Assembly: GCF_002078875.1 (NCBI RefSeq) | Contig: NC_034411.1 | Span: 5,639,077-5,703,076, forward strand | Direction: 5' to 3' | Source: Numida meleagris | Taxonomy: Eukaryota; Chordata; Aves; Galliformes; Numididae | DNA: 64,000 nucleotides | Part shown: positions 13,101-28,100 of the stretch, piece after piece | How the letters are laid out: every line of letters starts with the position of its first letter | Numbering within the stretch: position 1 is the first letter of the stretch | Made by a program: the position numbers and the translations under genes | The notes under the pieces: generated by a model | The model's input: the letters and a program-made list of their open reading frames with translations, nothing else | Database searches by the model: none | What the model was told of the DNA's origin: nothing

Positions 13101-16100
13101 ACAACACAAAACATCTATGCGATCCTTCCAAGCTCTCATCCGTCTTTCACGCTGGCATACTACCTTATGACAGTGAAGTCTCAACCACCCTCCTCCCCAT
13201 TCCATGGGGCTTTAAAATCATATCAGTCTCCGGGCTTCTGTACTTCAAACTATCTGCCATCAATCTCCTTTCTATTATTCTAATTCTGAGTCATCCTATC
13301 CTCTGTGAGATGCTCTGCTTGAAAAATGATGTCTCTCCATTTTATTATCAGTAAACTTCACCAGTTAATACACCTAAGGAAAAGATTAAAGATGGTCAGG
13401 CCTAACAATGAGCTCCTACTACCAGCTTCCCTCCCTCCTAATATTTCCTCACATCCTCTCTACAACTACTTTTTATTTAGGTTCTAATCACCACACTAGT
13501 GAAATAGGGGTCCCAGGGTCAGATGGCTTTACTGACATCAGTAAACTACAGCTGTTCCTAGCACGGATCACTGATGGACCAGAACACAGACAGAATTCAG
13601 CACGTACTGAGTGGGCAAAGCACTAACAACAAGGTCTGGAATTGACCGTAGGACCACAGACAACACTGTAAATATTAACTAAAAAGGAAACAATTCTTTA
13701 AAAAATGTTAATTTAGAAACAATGGATTTACAATTACGCTTGTTCCAACTCTAAGACATATGGCAGAGTAAGTATTCAGTTTTAAAGAAGTTTTCGTAAA
13801 AAAAGCATTTCTTAAAATTAGTCTCCTCACTAACCTTGCCAATGTAACCCATTTAGGAAGCAACATTAGTCGAGGTTTTGAGTCCCTCCACAATTTACTT
13901 CAGCATAATGAATGTAGGTCAGAGCAGCAGTTCTGAATTTAACATTTGATTTAGCTTTGAATGTTTAGCTCCACTAGGTAGCATTTTAACAGCCTTTTTC
14001 TTTCGTTCCATTTTGAGAACAGAGTTTATAATGACTTTTCTGATAGTTGATGAAGGTATTATCACCTTACTTTTTTCCCCAGAAATAACGTGCTGGTTTT
14101 TACTAGGTCAATGACAGCAAATACAAGTTGTCACTTTACGAGCAGTTTTTAATGCAAATTAAAGGACTATTAAAAGGTCAGAAATTGCAAAAGATGTATT
14201 CTTTTTGATCTCAAGTCAAACCTTTGAGGATGCTACAAAAAGACAGAGTAAAGTGCCCTTTAAAAATCATCAATTTTATTTTGTGTACCTTAAGCATAAA
14301 ATAGTTGGTGCTTTAAGCTGACAAATGTCATTAGTAATTAGTTACACATAGTAAAATCACTACGATTGTTGATACTCTTCTTTTGAAAATCTAGTGAAGT
14401 CATTTGGGAGAACTAAGCTTTTCTTAGCAACTACACTTATCTTTGCCTAATTCAAATTCCAGTGAAATAAACCCTACCTAAATGAGAATACACATTCTAC
14501 CACTGAATGCATACTAAGCTCTGTATACGAACATATAAATATATATAAACTCTATTCATACACATAGCATACTGCCAATTGAATTGATTGCACAACTACT
14601 GAATGCCAGAAGAGATGAGACACACAAAATGCCTATGCCTATTAATTACAGTTAAAGAAACTACAGTTTGTTTCAAGATTTTAAAAACAAAATACAAATG
14701 AATGACTTATTCCAGTTTGCAACAGCCTAATATAGTCATTTAACTGCTTTTAAAGGAACAGCATGAGAGGACACCAAATGCTTCAAATGTAAATACAGTA
14801 TAAGGATTTCCATTATTGTCATCCTCTTTGCACTCTCAGGAAAACCTCCATGGGCCTACTTTTTGCCAGGCAATATGAAGTAATAAAAAAGAAAGTCATG
14901 TTCACCAAAGGAGGCATGACATTAGCTACGTTTACATACTGTAATAAATAAAGCTAGTCTTCCTTCTACAGTCGCAAAGCTTTATGTTATTTTTATAACT
15001 GTACTGAGATTTCCAGAGCACAAATGCTGCATAACGTGGCAGCCTTGCTCCTCATGTGAATTCTCAGTGACTTCTGGCAGATGTCAACTGCACCTCAAAA
15101 ATGATACATCTACTGGGAAGTAATTCATGCTATTATGTAAATGAGCTCAAAATAAAAGATTATGCACTGGTACAGAATACGATGTAGCACTTTTCAGTAA
15201 CTTTAATGACTGGCAAGTAAATATCACAAACCACAAGGAATGGAGGCTAAGTCTACTGCATAAGCCTAAACCTTTGAGATAGCCCAGACACTAAGACTTT
15301 CATATTTTCAGAAATTAAATCAGACCTCCTTGATTAATTAACTATTTATACAAAAAGAGGTGTTTGAAATATTCGTTTGAATGCTTCATTCACATAGACA
15401 GTTGGACTGGGGAAACGTGTCTCCACTGACTGAAACCAGAGGAAGAAATAATGGGAATCTGGTGATGTGATAATATAAAGACTGCGTAAATAGAGGTAAA
15501 GGGGGGGGGGAGAGGTGACTGCAGATTAAACATACGCATTTCAGCTGTCCAGAAGTGTAACACTGTATTTACCACATTATCAGCTGCATTTGTCAATGAA
15601 AAATAAGCCAATATTAAGTAGGTTTATGTAAACAAAAAGACATACGGATGTGCACTTTCTCTATAGGAGCATACTAACTAATCAAAGGAACACCAGAAAA
15701 CTGGAACCATACTCTCTTCTTTCTTACTCATCTTAGTACAGTTAATTCTTTGTTATACAACAAAGAAATTAGGCAATCACTCTGCGTAAGCGTACTTTAT
15801 TTTTTTTCCCTAAAATTCTGAGCATCCCTGCAGCACATAATTGGTAAATTAATTAACATTGCAGAGGAATTGCCACATCAGTATTCCAAACCCTGGTTTT
15901 CTCAGAGTTCCCATTAAAGAGCCGTCACCACAGAAGCTGCAGAAGCACAAGTGACAGGTGGGGATCCCACTGGAAAAAAAAAAGCATCTAAGGACATGTC
16001 ATCCCTTCATGCAAAACATAATCCACAATTAGATATCCTGGTTCTTTTTAAAGCTTCAGGACAGCTTAACCTACTCCTTAGAGCAATCAAGCTTCCCATC

Positions 16101-19100
16101 ACAACTAGGATATGAAAGTTTGAATTGTTACCCTTAATCAGAAATTCTTCTATTCATCTTCAGAACAAACATCCCAACATCCAACTGAAAAACAGCAAAG
16201 ACCAAAAAAGATGTCATCAAAAAGATGACATCTTCTTGAGCTGCGTCAGTATCCTTCTTTCCCTAACATTACCTTATCAAAACAAACTAAACGTACAACT
16301 AATGATTTGAAGATCTGCTCATGCAGGTTGATACTTTTTAAACAGAAACGTGTTGCATGGAAAAAGCGAAGTCGGAATGAAAAAAATCAGAATAAATCCT
16401 TCAGCAGCAGTCCAGATGCTGCAAACTAGATTTCTCAAGAAATTAAACGTAAATATTTAACAGGAAGCTTTACAGAAGTTGGTATTTTTAAAACAGATGA
16501 AGTTCTTAACTGGTCTGTTGTGGACTGGTTACTCTTAATTATGTCTTTTGACTTTAACTAAGAGTAAAAACTCTAGATGTAGAAGAACAGTGACACACTG
16601 GAAAAGGCTGCCCAGGGTGGTGCTGGAGTCACTGTCCCTACAGGTGTTCAAGAAAAGGGTAGGTGTCACATTGAGTGACATGGTTTATTGGGCTCAGTGG
16701 CGATGGGTTGATGGTTGGATTAGATGATCTTAGCAGTCTTTTCCAACCTCAGAGATTCCGTGATCCTACGATGAGAGAAGCAAAGAATAGGAGGAGGAAG
16801 GAATGATTTTAACACACTGCGAAAGCTGCTTTGGGATTACTAGAAGTAATTGCTAAAAAGACAGGGGGAGAAGCAGACCTGACTATTTAACTTAAGTTTT
16901 AGATTGGAACTGTTTACAGACACTCTCCTTGCTCAGCAATCTGGCTTACTTACAAAACACTTGCCACAGAGTTCAGCCAATGCAAAACACTGTGGGTTTA
17001 AAAATAATTAAAAATCTGTTTCAAGAGAACAACTGAAAGATTTGAGATTCCTAATGAAGTGACATCCTACGCATTAATTAGGAAAATATGTTTTTTGTAT
17101 TGTATCAGTGAAATTGTCTGAGTCATTAGTGGGTGTCTGTTAAGTGAGCTTCTTCTTTATTCCACAAAGTTATACATACAATATCAAATGTCTCTCCTGT
17201 GTTTATACTATGTTCAGCATGACGCAGATTCAGCTTCTGGAATAAAAATAAATAAATACTAATTCCTTACCACAGAAGTAGATGCTATTTGGAAGGCTAA
17301 GGGAAGAAATGAAGAAATAAGGACAATACTGTCTTTGATGAGGTATCACTGATGTGGAGGAGTCCAACTAACTATGTTTTGTGCTATCCTATAACTTCAA
17401 TAAAATGGTTTTCAAAAGGAAGGGCGTATTCCTTAATTTAAAAGCAAGAGATTAACTACTGATATAATCATCAATTATGAAAGTAACATTGGCTCCTTCA
17501 TGCACACCCATAGTAAATAAGGCACAAATTCCCACCAAACATGGTCGCTCTGGTCAACGTGACAAAAAAATGTAACACCATCGCACTGGCTACCAGAATC
17601 AGTTTCAAACAATTAGTACAGTGCAGACACTTCAGTCTTAAAAGAGGAAGAAAATTCTACTACCCAAAGCCACAAAGAAAACCGCGACTAAGAGGAAACT
17701 CTCCAATCAGATCTTTGACTGTCTCCTACAGCTTTAGACCACACCACTCTCATCAATCAAGAAAGCCCATAAAAGAGTCTGTAACAACCAAGATCAGAAA
17801 ACTGTTCTGTTGCAAATAGCTTAGTGTTAAAGCGCAGGTGCTCCAGCAGCAGCCCACACAGGCATCGAGAGCTGTCTACATATCAATTAAAAACGCAGAT
17901 GCAGGATGCAGAACTGCTCAAATGAGCAACTGCTAACATAGGGAAGCTAAAATTAACACAATACCTTCACTGGTTTTCCATAAAGAATAAGAGATTTTTA
18001 AGACTGATAACACGAGCAGTTATCGGTCTCCTAAGGCCATCATACCTTTTCCATTTCTCATTGATTCTTTTTCCCTACTCATGTGCTGTGCTCACCATGA
18101 AAATGCAGCTGTCTCCTAACACACAAACACCCTATTATTGTAGTAGCACCCAAATGTAACACTATATTTAAATGTGTTCCAAGTATTTCCATCAGAAGCC
18201 TTGGTAGATTCAAAGTAATTTTTCAGGAAGCTTGGCCTTCATCCTGGAACTACAAGGACAAATTGAACAGGTTGAAGTCTCTGCTCCCCTACACTTTAGA
18301 CCTCGCAAAGATAGAACTGCTATTGACACGAGAGGAAAAAAAAAATCCCTGAATAGAATTGCAGGATTTTGCTAATTCTAAGTATAGATGCCCGCTTGGC
18401 TGCTTAAGCTTCCTGGACACTCGTCTGTAAAATCCTGTTTTCCAGTGGCTTATAAAACTTCAACCATCAAAGCTGCCACTTTCCACGCTGGAACATCTGC
18501 TGCAGGCTGGTTTGTGCCCTCATCAGCTTGAGTTTAAGGGAAAACTATTCTTCTGTTTCAACAAATGAGGCACACGGAGTATGCTGCAGGTAAGCTATGA
18601 CTGCAGCAGGGCAGGCTTCACCTCTTCACAACCTTCTATCTGTGACTGCACTAAGTATATATCATTGTCAAAAGAAAAATAAATCTACAACTTTCAACAC
18701 TGACGTTAACAGCAGAGAACGAGACTTTTTTTTTGCCATTGGTGATCCTTCCTAGCAGGAGGTACTGTACCTTCCAGCTAAGAGACAGCAACTCTGCTCT
18801 CAATATTCTCTATGCTGGTACCTAAAAAAGGGAAAGAGCCTGGCTGGAGAAGAAAGAAACAGGCGATCTTAATTCATCCTCTTCTCCCATATGCATTATG
18901 ATACAGTCTTTAATTACATGATCATATATTGTCTACAGGATCTGTGAATAATTCATTCTACAGATTGTACTCTGGGAATGAATCAAGAGAATGCAGGGAA
19001 CTAGACTTTTATCCACAGGACTCCTTCTTCATTTGTTGCTCAAGCTGGATGATGAATGAGTCCTGGAATTGTAAAGGAAAAAAGACTAGTCTTCTAGCTA

Positions 19101-22100
19101 ATGCATTTATTTATTTTAAAAACTATTTTGTTGACTGTGTTTCTTGAGGGATGAGAGAATTAACGAAGCATTACACTCCTCTGGAATTCTGCTTTGTTTA
19201 TCTACCGAGAAGATCATCCTTACTTCCACAGATTACTTTAAGTCTGCTAGTACCCTAGCACAGCTAAAACGTCCCACTCTCTGCTGAAAGAACCTGAGGA
19301 AAAGAGTAGGACTACGCACAACATTATCCATTAACTACCAAGAATTAAAAGTGGACTTCTGGACTAGCAATGCAATAGCAACAATTTTTGCAGAAGCAGC
19401 AGCTTGGTTGCCAAAGAGTTCTCATCCCTCACAACCCAGCTACTGAAGTATACAATACATGAAACTGAAGAGAAGCATGGCAGAAAAATGAACCTGTTCC
19501 CTCCTTTAAGAAGAGGGTCAGATTGCAACAGCAGCAGATTTCTGTGTTTGAGACATCTCGGTGGATTTCATTAAGATATAGTTTTGTAGTTGCGAAGAAG
19601 AACAAAGAACGGTCATCACACTAATGGCACTTCTACAACAGTAAGACTGTATAAATCAACACTATGTTCAGTTGCCAACTAAGACATTAAACTGGGTGCA
19701 CAACAGTACTACACATTCAAAGCTATCGGAATTGTGTAGTAATAAACTCCTAAATACAAAAAACCAGCAGAATAAAACGCTTCTTGTATTTCCTATCAAA
19801 CACACATTTCCATACAACTGTTTGAAACAGTTCTGTGAAAGTCTCAGACAAATTTGCTTTTTTCTTCTAAGATCATGATGTGAGAATGTTTCTTTACCCT
19901 CCCATAACCCAGCCCAACAAGGACTTCACATTCTATCACTGCTCCTTCTCATTAGTTCATTGCTGATCCTTTAGAAGAAACAGCTTTCAGAGTTTATTTC
20001 TTCTTGTCTTTTTTCTACAGGCTAAATCAGGAGCTTCCTCTGCTTTCAATTTAGCTCTCCTTCCTGCCTCAAGAAAATTAATAGAAAAGCAGACCAAATG
20101 CCCAGGAGGAATTGTTGAACAAGTGGCATCTGAGCTGCAGAAAGAATTTCAAAAGCTACTCTTTCTGTCCGACTCCCTCTCATTTGAAAACAGCCTACGA
20201 GCCCTAGGGATGGATTAAAGCTAAATGTGGCCTGGATAATCTACAAATGCAGGGCCTCAGTTGTATGGAGAAGGATGGAAGCAAAATACTTGGGAGTATG
20301 GTTATTCCTAGAAACCAGAGGGCCTCTATTGGAATGCACAGTCAGGATCAACCAAACTATTCAATTCTGTCTTAATCCACGGCTGGTGAGCTCAGAATCT
20401 ACAGCCCCCAACTGTGCTTCTCTGATGGTCCAGGTGGTTTCAAGTGGGAAGAAATGGCCTAAAACTGAAATAAAAAAAACAATCAGTAGCATTAGGCATC
20501 CCTTGATTGCAACTTTCTAGTTGAAACTGAAAATTCAAAGTGGTCAGACCACCGCAGAGGCATAGCAAGCAGCTAAAGAGGCTACAAGAGAGAAAGGAGG
20601 TTTCTCAATAAGATGAACACAGGTGGCAGACACAGACTTGAAATCAGACATCTATTTCTTTTGAAATCTACTTTTGACTGCTGCACTCAGTGTTCCCCAG
20701 GTGGCTGGGACATTTTCAATAGTGTTTCTATTAGGAAAAGAGCTACAGTAGATCAGTAGCACTAGTTCCCAATTTAGTACTTTTTTTTTCCCCTTTCTCT
20801 TACAACAGCAAGTCAATGTTGCTGTGGGCAAAGTACTAAAAAGAAAAAATAAAGTCACCGGTGAGCAATGAAAGCTACTATCTTAAAGAAAAAGCAACGT
20901 CTATCTCAAGGCAATTGTATATTCCTTTTAAAAGTTTTTAGTTTTTTCTTTTATAGAATTTTCTATTTTCTTCTTTCTCAGTCTATACTAACCTACCTGC
21001 ATGTATCAGACTTAAGGAAGGGAGGTGATCAAGTAAAGTAGTAATCATCATTCAATAATGGCATCTGATCAGCAATATAGCATCAAAAACAATGTCTACT
21101 TAAGGCAGGAAAAAAAAAAATTATGTTTGGATGATCTCCATCCAAACTCAAATACCAAAGCAGAAATCTGTGTGCTGACTAAGAGCATAAAGATCCTGGC
21201 AGGTAAATATATTCACTTTGCCACACTGAGAGAAAAAAAGAAGTGTTGTTCTTCTGTGAACCAAGTCCCAGGGAACAAAAAGCCCATATGACTTTGAGGA
21301 CTACAACCACTGCCAGTAACTGCTACATTTTAGAAATAAGTAAACAAAAACAAACCTAGCACTGGGCTAGGGATCAGAAAACAAATGCTAGTCAAAGTGA
21401 CAGCTAAACCAGCTATTATATACCGTGACTCCAGGAACAGGAGTGGTACTTAAATGCCATACAAGGACTGAGAACTATAAACATTTCCTTGTTGTCAAAC
21501 GACTTTCTGTAAAAAAGAAATACAAAAATTACTAACTTAATTAAATGAAACAATTATCTGTTGCTTTTTGTTGTTTTTTGGGTTTTTTTTTTTTTCCAAC
21601 TGCAAGGTCCATTAAAAGAGAAAGAAAATAGATTAAGTGTCCTGCATCTATGTCCACAGTATATTTACCTGGTCAAATAAGAGACACCATCTCTCCCAGG
21701 ACCTGCTCTTCCATATCCCTAAAATATCAGAGCTTTCAAGTTGAGAAAATAAATATATTTTTAAGGCTTTAACTGAAGTAATTTGTCAAACATTCTAGAT
21801 ATACAGTAATTTGAAAAAGATACTGACAAATAACTGTGATAATCTTGAATGTGCACAATCACTTTACCCATCATCCCACCTGTGAATTGTTGTTCAGAAA
21901 CATTTCTGTCAAAACAGTTTCTCAAGTTCTTCAGGACTTGCTCCTAAACCAGTGTTTTGGCATTCTAATAATCTTATTTTAGTATTTCAGCAATGAAAGT
22001 CAAGATACTGCAAATCATTCTGCCTTAAAATATCTGAATTAAATCTGAATTAAACCTGAATTAAGCATCCAGAAGCAGTTGATTTTTGTATCTGTAGTGA

Positions 22101-25100
22101 CATCTAGTGTAAGAAATCAGAACCACATTTAACAGGCTTCTAGAGGAAGAGAATCTATCGTTTCCTAAGTGATTTCTGACTGAGAAAGACAGACATGAAA
22201 AACTAACATCAACTCTTTTTAGCCCTTCTTAATATCTTGTCCTCTTCACAGCCTTCAAGGCCAGCTGAAGGGAACCATATCAGGCATAATGTAAGAGGCT
22301 ATTTAATGCAAATGTGCATTCATACCTTTCCACACAAAACCAGCTTGAGGTATGTACATGCATCATGTAATTGCTGGGTAGAGAGGATGCTCTGAGAAAA
22401 TAACCAACCTCAGAATTAGAGCTGGCATCCCACTTGTTCCATCAGCTTTTCAAAACAGAAAAAGAAATTCAGGAATAGCATGACTTAAATGCTTCACAGA
22501 CACTCAATCCTGCTCTAATGTTGCAGTGATACTAAAGCCTTGTCCTTAAAAGCTCCAGCAGGAGTCATAGTTTGTAAAAATGAAATAAAAACTGAAAGCA
22601 TGCTGAGTCTAGTATAGATGACAAATACAAGTTATACAATAACAAAGAAAATTTCCTTAAATAAAGTACAGATTTAAGTCTCATTGAAACTACACAGTTA
22701 CGCTTTAGGCCCGGCCAAAATTACACATTCTAACCAAAATGCAACACCAACGTGTCTAACTAGCAACAATTTACAAAAATTATTCACTTGCCGCAATGTG
22801 AAAAATCCTGAACAAGTGTTATTCCTGCCAAACATACAAACAAACACATATGCCAAAGCTGAAAATGAACATTTTAAATACAGCACCATGCATACATCAG
22901 TTTGCATATAAATTCACACCACTCCTGTAACTTTTTTTTTTTCCCATTGGCCAATAATACCGTTTTTTTAGGGCCTGTGTTTCAGAGGCACACATCCAAG
23001 AAGCCTCGGTCACATTTAGATTCTGAGGGCAGGATTAAATCATACACTTGTGTCTTTTGTGAAAACTTGCATAACATACCAGCAGGTACTGGAAGATTGT
23101 AAAATAATTGAGGTGATACGAATGATTACAAATATCTGTTGTTTTTGTCATAATTTTTATATACCCATACTCACATGTGTGTGGAATGAATAAATATTCA
23201 GTATATATTCAACTACTCTTTAGTTATCTAGGAAAACTGTGTTATGCATTACGTTCCTAATGTTGGTTTTACCAGTTGCAAAAGTAATTAATGAGGGAAG
23301 TGTTATAACTACTGAAGCACACTGTGAGCCATGAACTATCATTAACCAGGGATGTTCAAGTACTTGAAGAAAAATAAATAAAAATCTAGAGTTTGTTCTT
23401 CACGAACCCAAAACTCGCACAACTTCTCCACTTCGTAATCAAGTGCATTTAGACAGGAGGATTTCATGTGAAAGGCACAGATATTAATTGAGAGCCCTTT
23501 CCACTTGAGGACCGAGCATGTTCAAACAGGGGAGAAGTCCTTCAATTTGTGTTCTATCCCTGCCTGCTGCCTCTTCCATTGTAAGAGTCACTGTAGAGAA
23601 AGATGGAGCTGAGAAAGACGTCAGTGAGGATAAAGATGAGCAGACGTATTAAGTCAGAACAGACAAGATTTAGGTTAACACGACTAAACTGCTGGAGTGA
23701 GTAAAGCACAGAAATAAGCTGTGTTGTTACTGCAGGTCAATTCAAGGAAAAGGAAAGAATGCAGAAAACAAACGCTCAAAGGGCAAAGTGCTGAGGTAGA
23801 ATACAAAACAAGTGAGAAGAGGGAAAGGACCCCAAACAGTCAAGGTTAATATAAACTAACAAAACGGCATAAAACAGGAAATGGTGATGTATGTCTAGCC
23901 TTATAGGCAAGAGAATGGAGATAAATGCGCTTAAATATCTCCCAGCAGCTGGGGTTAAAAAATATATATTATCTGAATGTGCAAGTAAGTGCCAACTAAT
24001 GTAGAATTTATATAGAGCACAATGGACTGCTCTTGACAGAGTTTACTTCAGTATGTAAGCCAGCATGGAAAGGAAATGATTAAAGTCCAAATCTATTTGC
24101 TTCTGCCACCCTAATCTGCACTTTATCCAGAGGAACACAATTACTTTCAGCTTTGGTTTCCCAGTGTCTTTGCTGGATGTAGCCACAATTCCTAAAGAAA
24201 GGAAATGCCCTCGTTTAGATGAACATGTCTACCACAGTAAGTGCTCACTATTAGTCCGTACTCACTCATCATGGCAATGTAAGAGGTTTTTACCTCCTTC
24301 AAGAAGAGGTAGGTGCAGGTAAAATATGAATTAAAAAAAAAAAAAACAAGTGAAAACCCACAAACAGCAGATGTTAACACTTGGAAGTGGACATAATTAG
24401 CAACAGTTTCCTCATGCAGCTAAGAAAACCAATTATTAAAGCCATAAAAATGTACTATTAACTAATACTCAACGAAAGGGTGCAAAAAAGGTCAAATAAA
24501 CAGAGATCGATAACACATTTACACAATGCGGTCAAGTACTGCAACACAATTAGTGGTACTGATAGAAGTGAGGCTGCGTCACTCAGTCCAACTGGACAAA
24601 GCCAGAAGCAGCAGCTACTACTTAAAATATTGATCATGAGAATTAGACACACACACACAGAGGAAAGACCTCTGTCCTTTCAAAGACTCCGGGAAGACCG
24701 ATCTCTGCATTCTCTGACATCAGCCAGCTCTCCTACACAACACTAATGACACAAGCAGAATCAAACAACAGTATAACGAAATAAAACCCAACTCTAAATC
24801 CACGTTAGCACCTACACACAAAGACGCAGAAGAGCACCTAAATAACGCTTGGTAAGAATAACACGCATCAAAGAAGGAAAAAGCTAAAAAGTATTACAGC
24901 AGTCTCTCCACAAACAGTAACAGGGAGGAGAAACTTAAAAGACAGCAAGAAAGGAGCAGCAGAGATTTATATAAAGGAGTGCATGCTTTAAAAATTAGTA
25001 TTAAAGTTGCTGAAGGTTACAGAAAGCAATTGGAACATGCACAAAAGACGGCAAAAAGATGCCAGTAAAAGATGCCAGTAAAAAGTTCTCTAGAACTACA

Positions 25101-28100
25101 ACACATGCAGTCAGATAAAGCAGCCACATCTGAAGAAGTTTTGCACCAATTAAGCCTCAAAGAAAGAAAAATTTAAGTCGGATAGGCTACCTCAACATCT
25201 TAGAAACCTTCCAACAGAATTACAGACCCCAGGCCTGATGTTTCACAGAGCAAGACGAAAGGTCTACACTAAAGAGCAAGCAGTTTTTTGTCCCTCCTCC
25301 TCTTTTTCAGGGATGTGCATAGAAGAACATTAATAGAAGGGAAAAAAAAAAAAAAAAGAACAGATTCAATGAGAGCAAGATAAGAATCAAAATCCTGATC
25401 CTGGAGTTAGTAACTAAGTGCTGAGGTTGCAAGACAGCTGCAAACAGAGAAGCAATGTACAGCGGTGCTGTTTTGCACGATACAATTCTTCTGAGAGCTG
25501 ATGATGTTTGAGGAAATAGCCCAAAGCCTATGGCTTTCTATCAACACTATCACTCTGCTTCCCAATGCAGTATTTTACCTAATGCTAAGCGTCATTCTGC
25601 CTACTTACTAAGCATGACAATATCCTCCCTTCAATTAAAAAGAGGAATAGAGGCCAGAATCTACTACTAGGTTAGTGTCATACTGTATTACAGTGAGGAG
25701 GTCAAGGATGAAAATAAACATCACCACTGAAAACAATGCTTGTCCCTCCAGACAGATAACAACTCGAGCAGCTGCCACGCTACCGTAACAGATACTTCAT
25801 GTGAGTTAGCATAAGTTTAAAACACATTTTTAAACGGATGTTAAAAGGGATGCTGTGTCTTTATCTTTGCATTATGATAGTGGGAGGATTTTGGCTTTAG
25901 ATGTGATTTGGCAGAAGTTCAGGCTCCATACGAACCCAGACAGTCTCCCTACAAAAGAGATCCTTCCAAATGCATGGAACAAAGAGTACAACAGCACCAC
26001 GACCATCGCCGCTCCAGGACGCGTCCAGTCAGGCAGCTGGATGTGTGAAGGATCATAAACAACGTTCACAGCCGATACAATCATTCAGCCATACACATCC
26101 AGCACTACACTCAGAATTGCCAGCATTTACAGATAGAACAGTTCAACGTCTGCAAACTGATAATGCACCCTGTGATGGAAAATGTAACTTAGGGTGAACT
26201 ACATGGAGAAAAAATGGCAAAGAAGACTAAGTGTGTTAAAAGCTACAAGCAGAAATAAGGAATACTGGGATGTGCATGTTAGCTGTACATGTGGCACTGT
26301 ATTGACTGAAATAATTTAAGCTGCCAAATATCTTTTAAATCAAAAACCTGGCTTCAGACAGTATTCTTTCTTCCTATCTGACAGAATTTTCCATTCTGTT
26401 TTATTATTTTCAAGGTAGCATTTGGTTGCTGCTGGTAATGTATAAAGCAAGGTTCAAAGTAACTCTGAAGTGTGAACAAGTTGGAGGAATTTGAACAATT
26501 TTTTCAGCTTCTGAACAGTTACAAAGAGATTAGAAAAGAATGAATTCAGCATTATAGCCTGTCCTAGTGTAGTTCTGGAAAAAAAGTTAAATACTGAGAA
26601 GTTTTCACTGAATGAGCACAAACAAGCCTCACCTGCTCAAGCACAGTTCAAACAATCTTTCAATAAATGTATCCCAGATAGAATTACCATTTAACCAAGC
26701 CCAAATCACACAGCCAAGAAACAACGCACAGTCAAGAAATTACCAGACTCCTCCACACAGTCAGCATCAATCTCCTGCAAACCGTACTTATTTACTCAGG
26801 GAGAAGAAGGTAAAGAGAAGCAGCTTTTAAAGACAAACATGACGGCCTAAGGTCCTTAATGAAGAATGTTCTGAAAGCTACTGGTGAATGGCGTGGCAAA
26901 GTTGCGGTTGTGACTGCAATGATGTGAGCACAGTCTTATTTCTAAAAGGGCACCAAGACCTTCAAGTTTTAGAAGCAATCTGCATGACCTGTGCATGCAA
27001 GAAGTGGAATACATATAAAGAAATAAAAAAAGCCAGGGAAGGAGTCAGTTACAAGAAATATCGCATTCTCTAGTTTGAAATCTTGCTTTCCCAATCCAGT
27101 CTGGCAAGCCTCCAAATAGCCCTTTCCCACTCATATGCTGGCAGTGATCTCCAGATTTGTTAAAAAAGAAGTGGAATAAAAATATAGATAGCCTCAGTAA
27201 AATGCTCTAAAATGAAGCAGTAAAATCAGGAATCCTTTTGCAGATTTTCAGGTTTTTTTCAGGGCCAAGAAAGTTTCAATTGCCTTGAACCCAAAAGTGA
27301 AATATGCTAAAATAATATGCTCAAATGGCAACATATAGAAGTGCAAAATATAGAAGCTGGATGAATTAACTTACAAAAGCTCGTTACCGGAAGGGCAAAA
27401 TTACAGCTTCTGTGTTTTTAAAGCTTTTATATTTGGCTATTTAACAAATAGGGCTCTCCCTTGTTTCTTGGAGTTGTTCAATTAAATTAACGCTTCGTAC
27501 AACCCTGCAATTTCTATGGAGGAATCACTGCATTTCCAACACAAGCAGAGAAGACTTTCCACAGGCTAGCTCCATCATGTTCACTTCACAGTTGACTAGA
27601 ATTTACCAATTCTCCATGTAGAACTCACCAATTCTCCTGGAGCTCTCCAGTCCACGTCTGAGTAAAGAGAAGACTAATAGCTCTATATAGAAGTATATCT
27701 GAATAGATGCTTCAAAATAACAAAACAGAGGAATAATGTAAAACTGGACCTAAAACAGCTGAGGAATATGCAAACGGTAATTCCCAGTTCAGTATCTGGA
27801 CAGACATTAAACAGCCCATTCTGTCATGCCATCTGCTAGGCAGTTTCCAGTCCTGCTCTGTTCTCTAAGCTCTTTGTGCTTTATTTTTAAGCACAGAGCC
27901 ATTTGACTTATTTGCAAGACAGATAAAAGACACAGAGGTGAACTTAAAAAAGAATTAACACAATTAAAAAGCGATACACAGCAAAAATCAACTACAAGAA
28001 CGAGTCTCAGATCAGCGATAAGGAGAATTTTTAAAAACAGTACATGCTTGCTTGAACAGCACTCTGAATAAGCGTATAGAGCAAGTCATGAAAGCTTATG

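Noticed and set aside
12396..13205. Cluster of frames of 66-137 codons
   Set aside because: They are shadows of the GC-rich, decayed CR1 copy at 12393-13027 and its flank.
17541..17819. 92-codon basic frame in intron 12
   Set aside because: It looks like a small basic ribosomal-type protein at a glance, but no family motif is present.
24648..24660. Short CA repeat
   Set aside because: Only about six units; ordinary microsatellite background.
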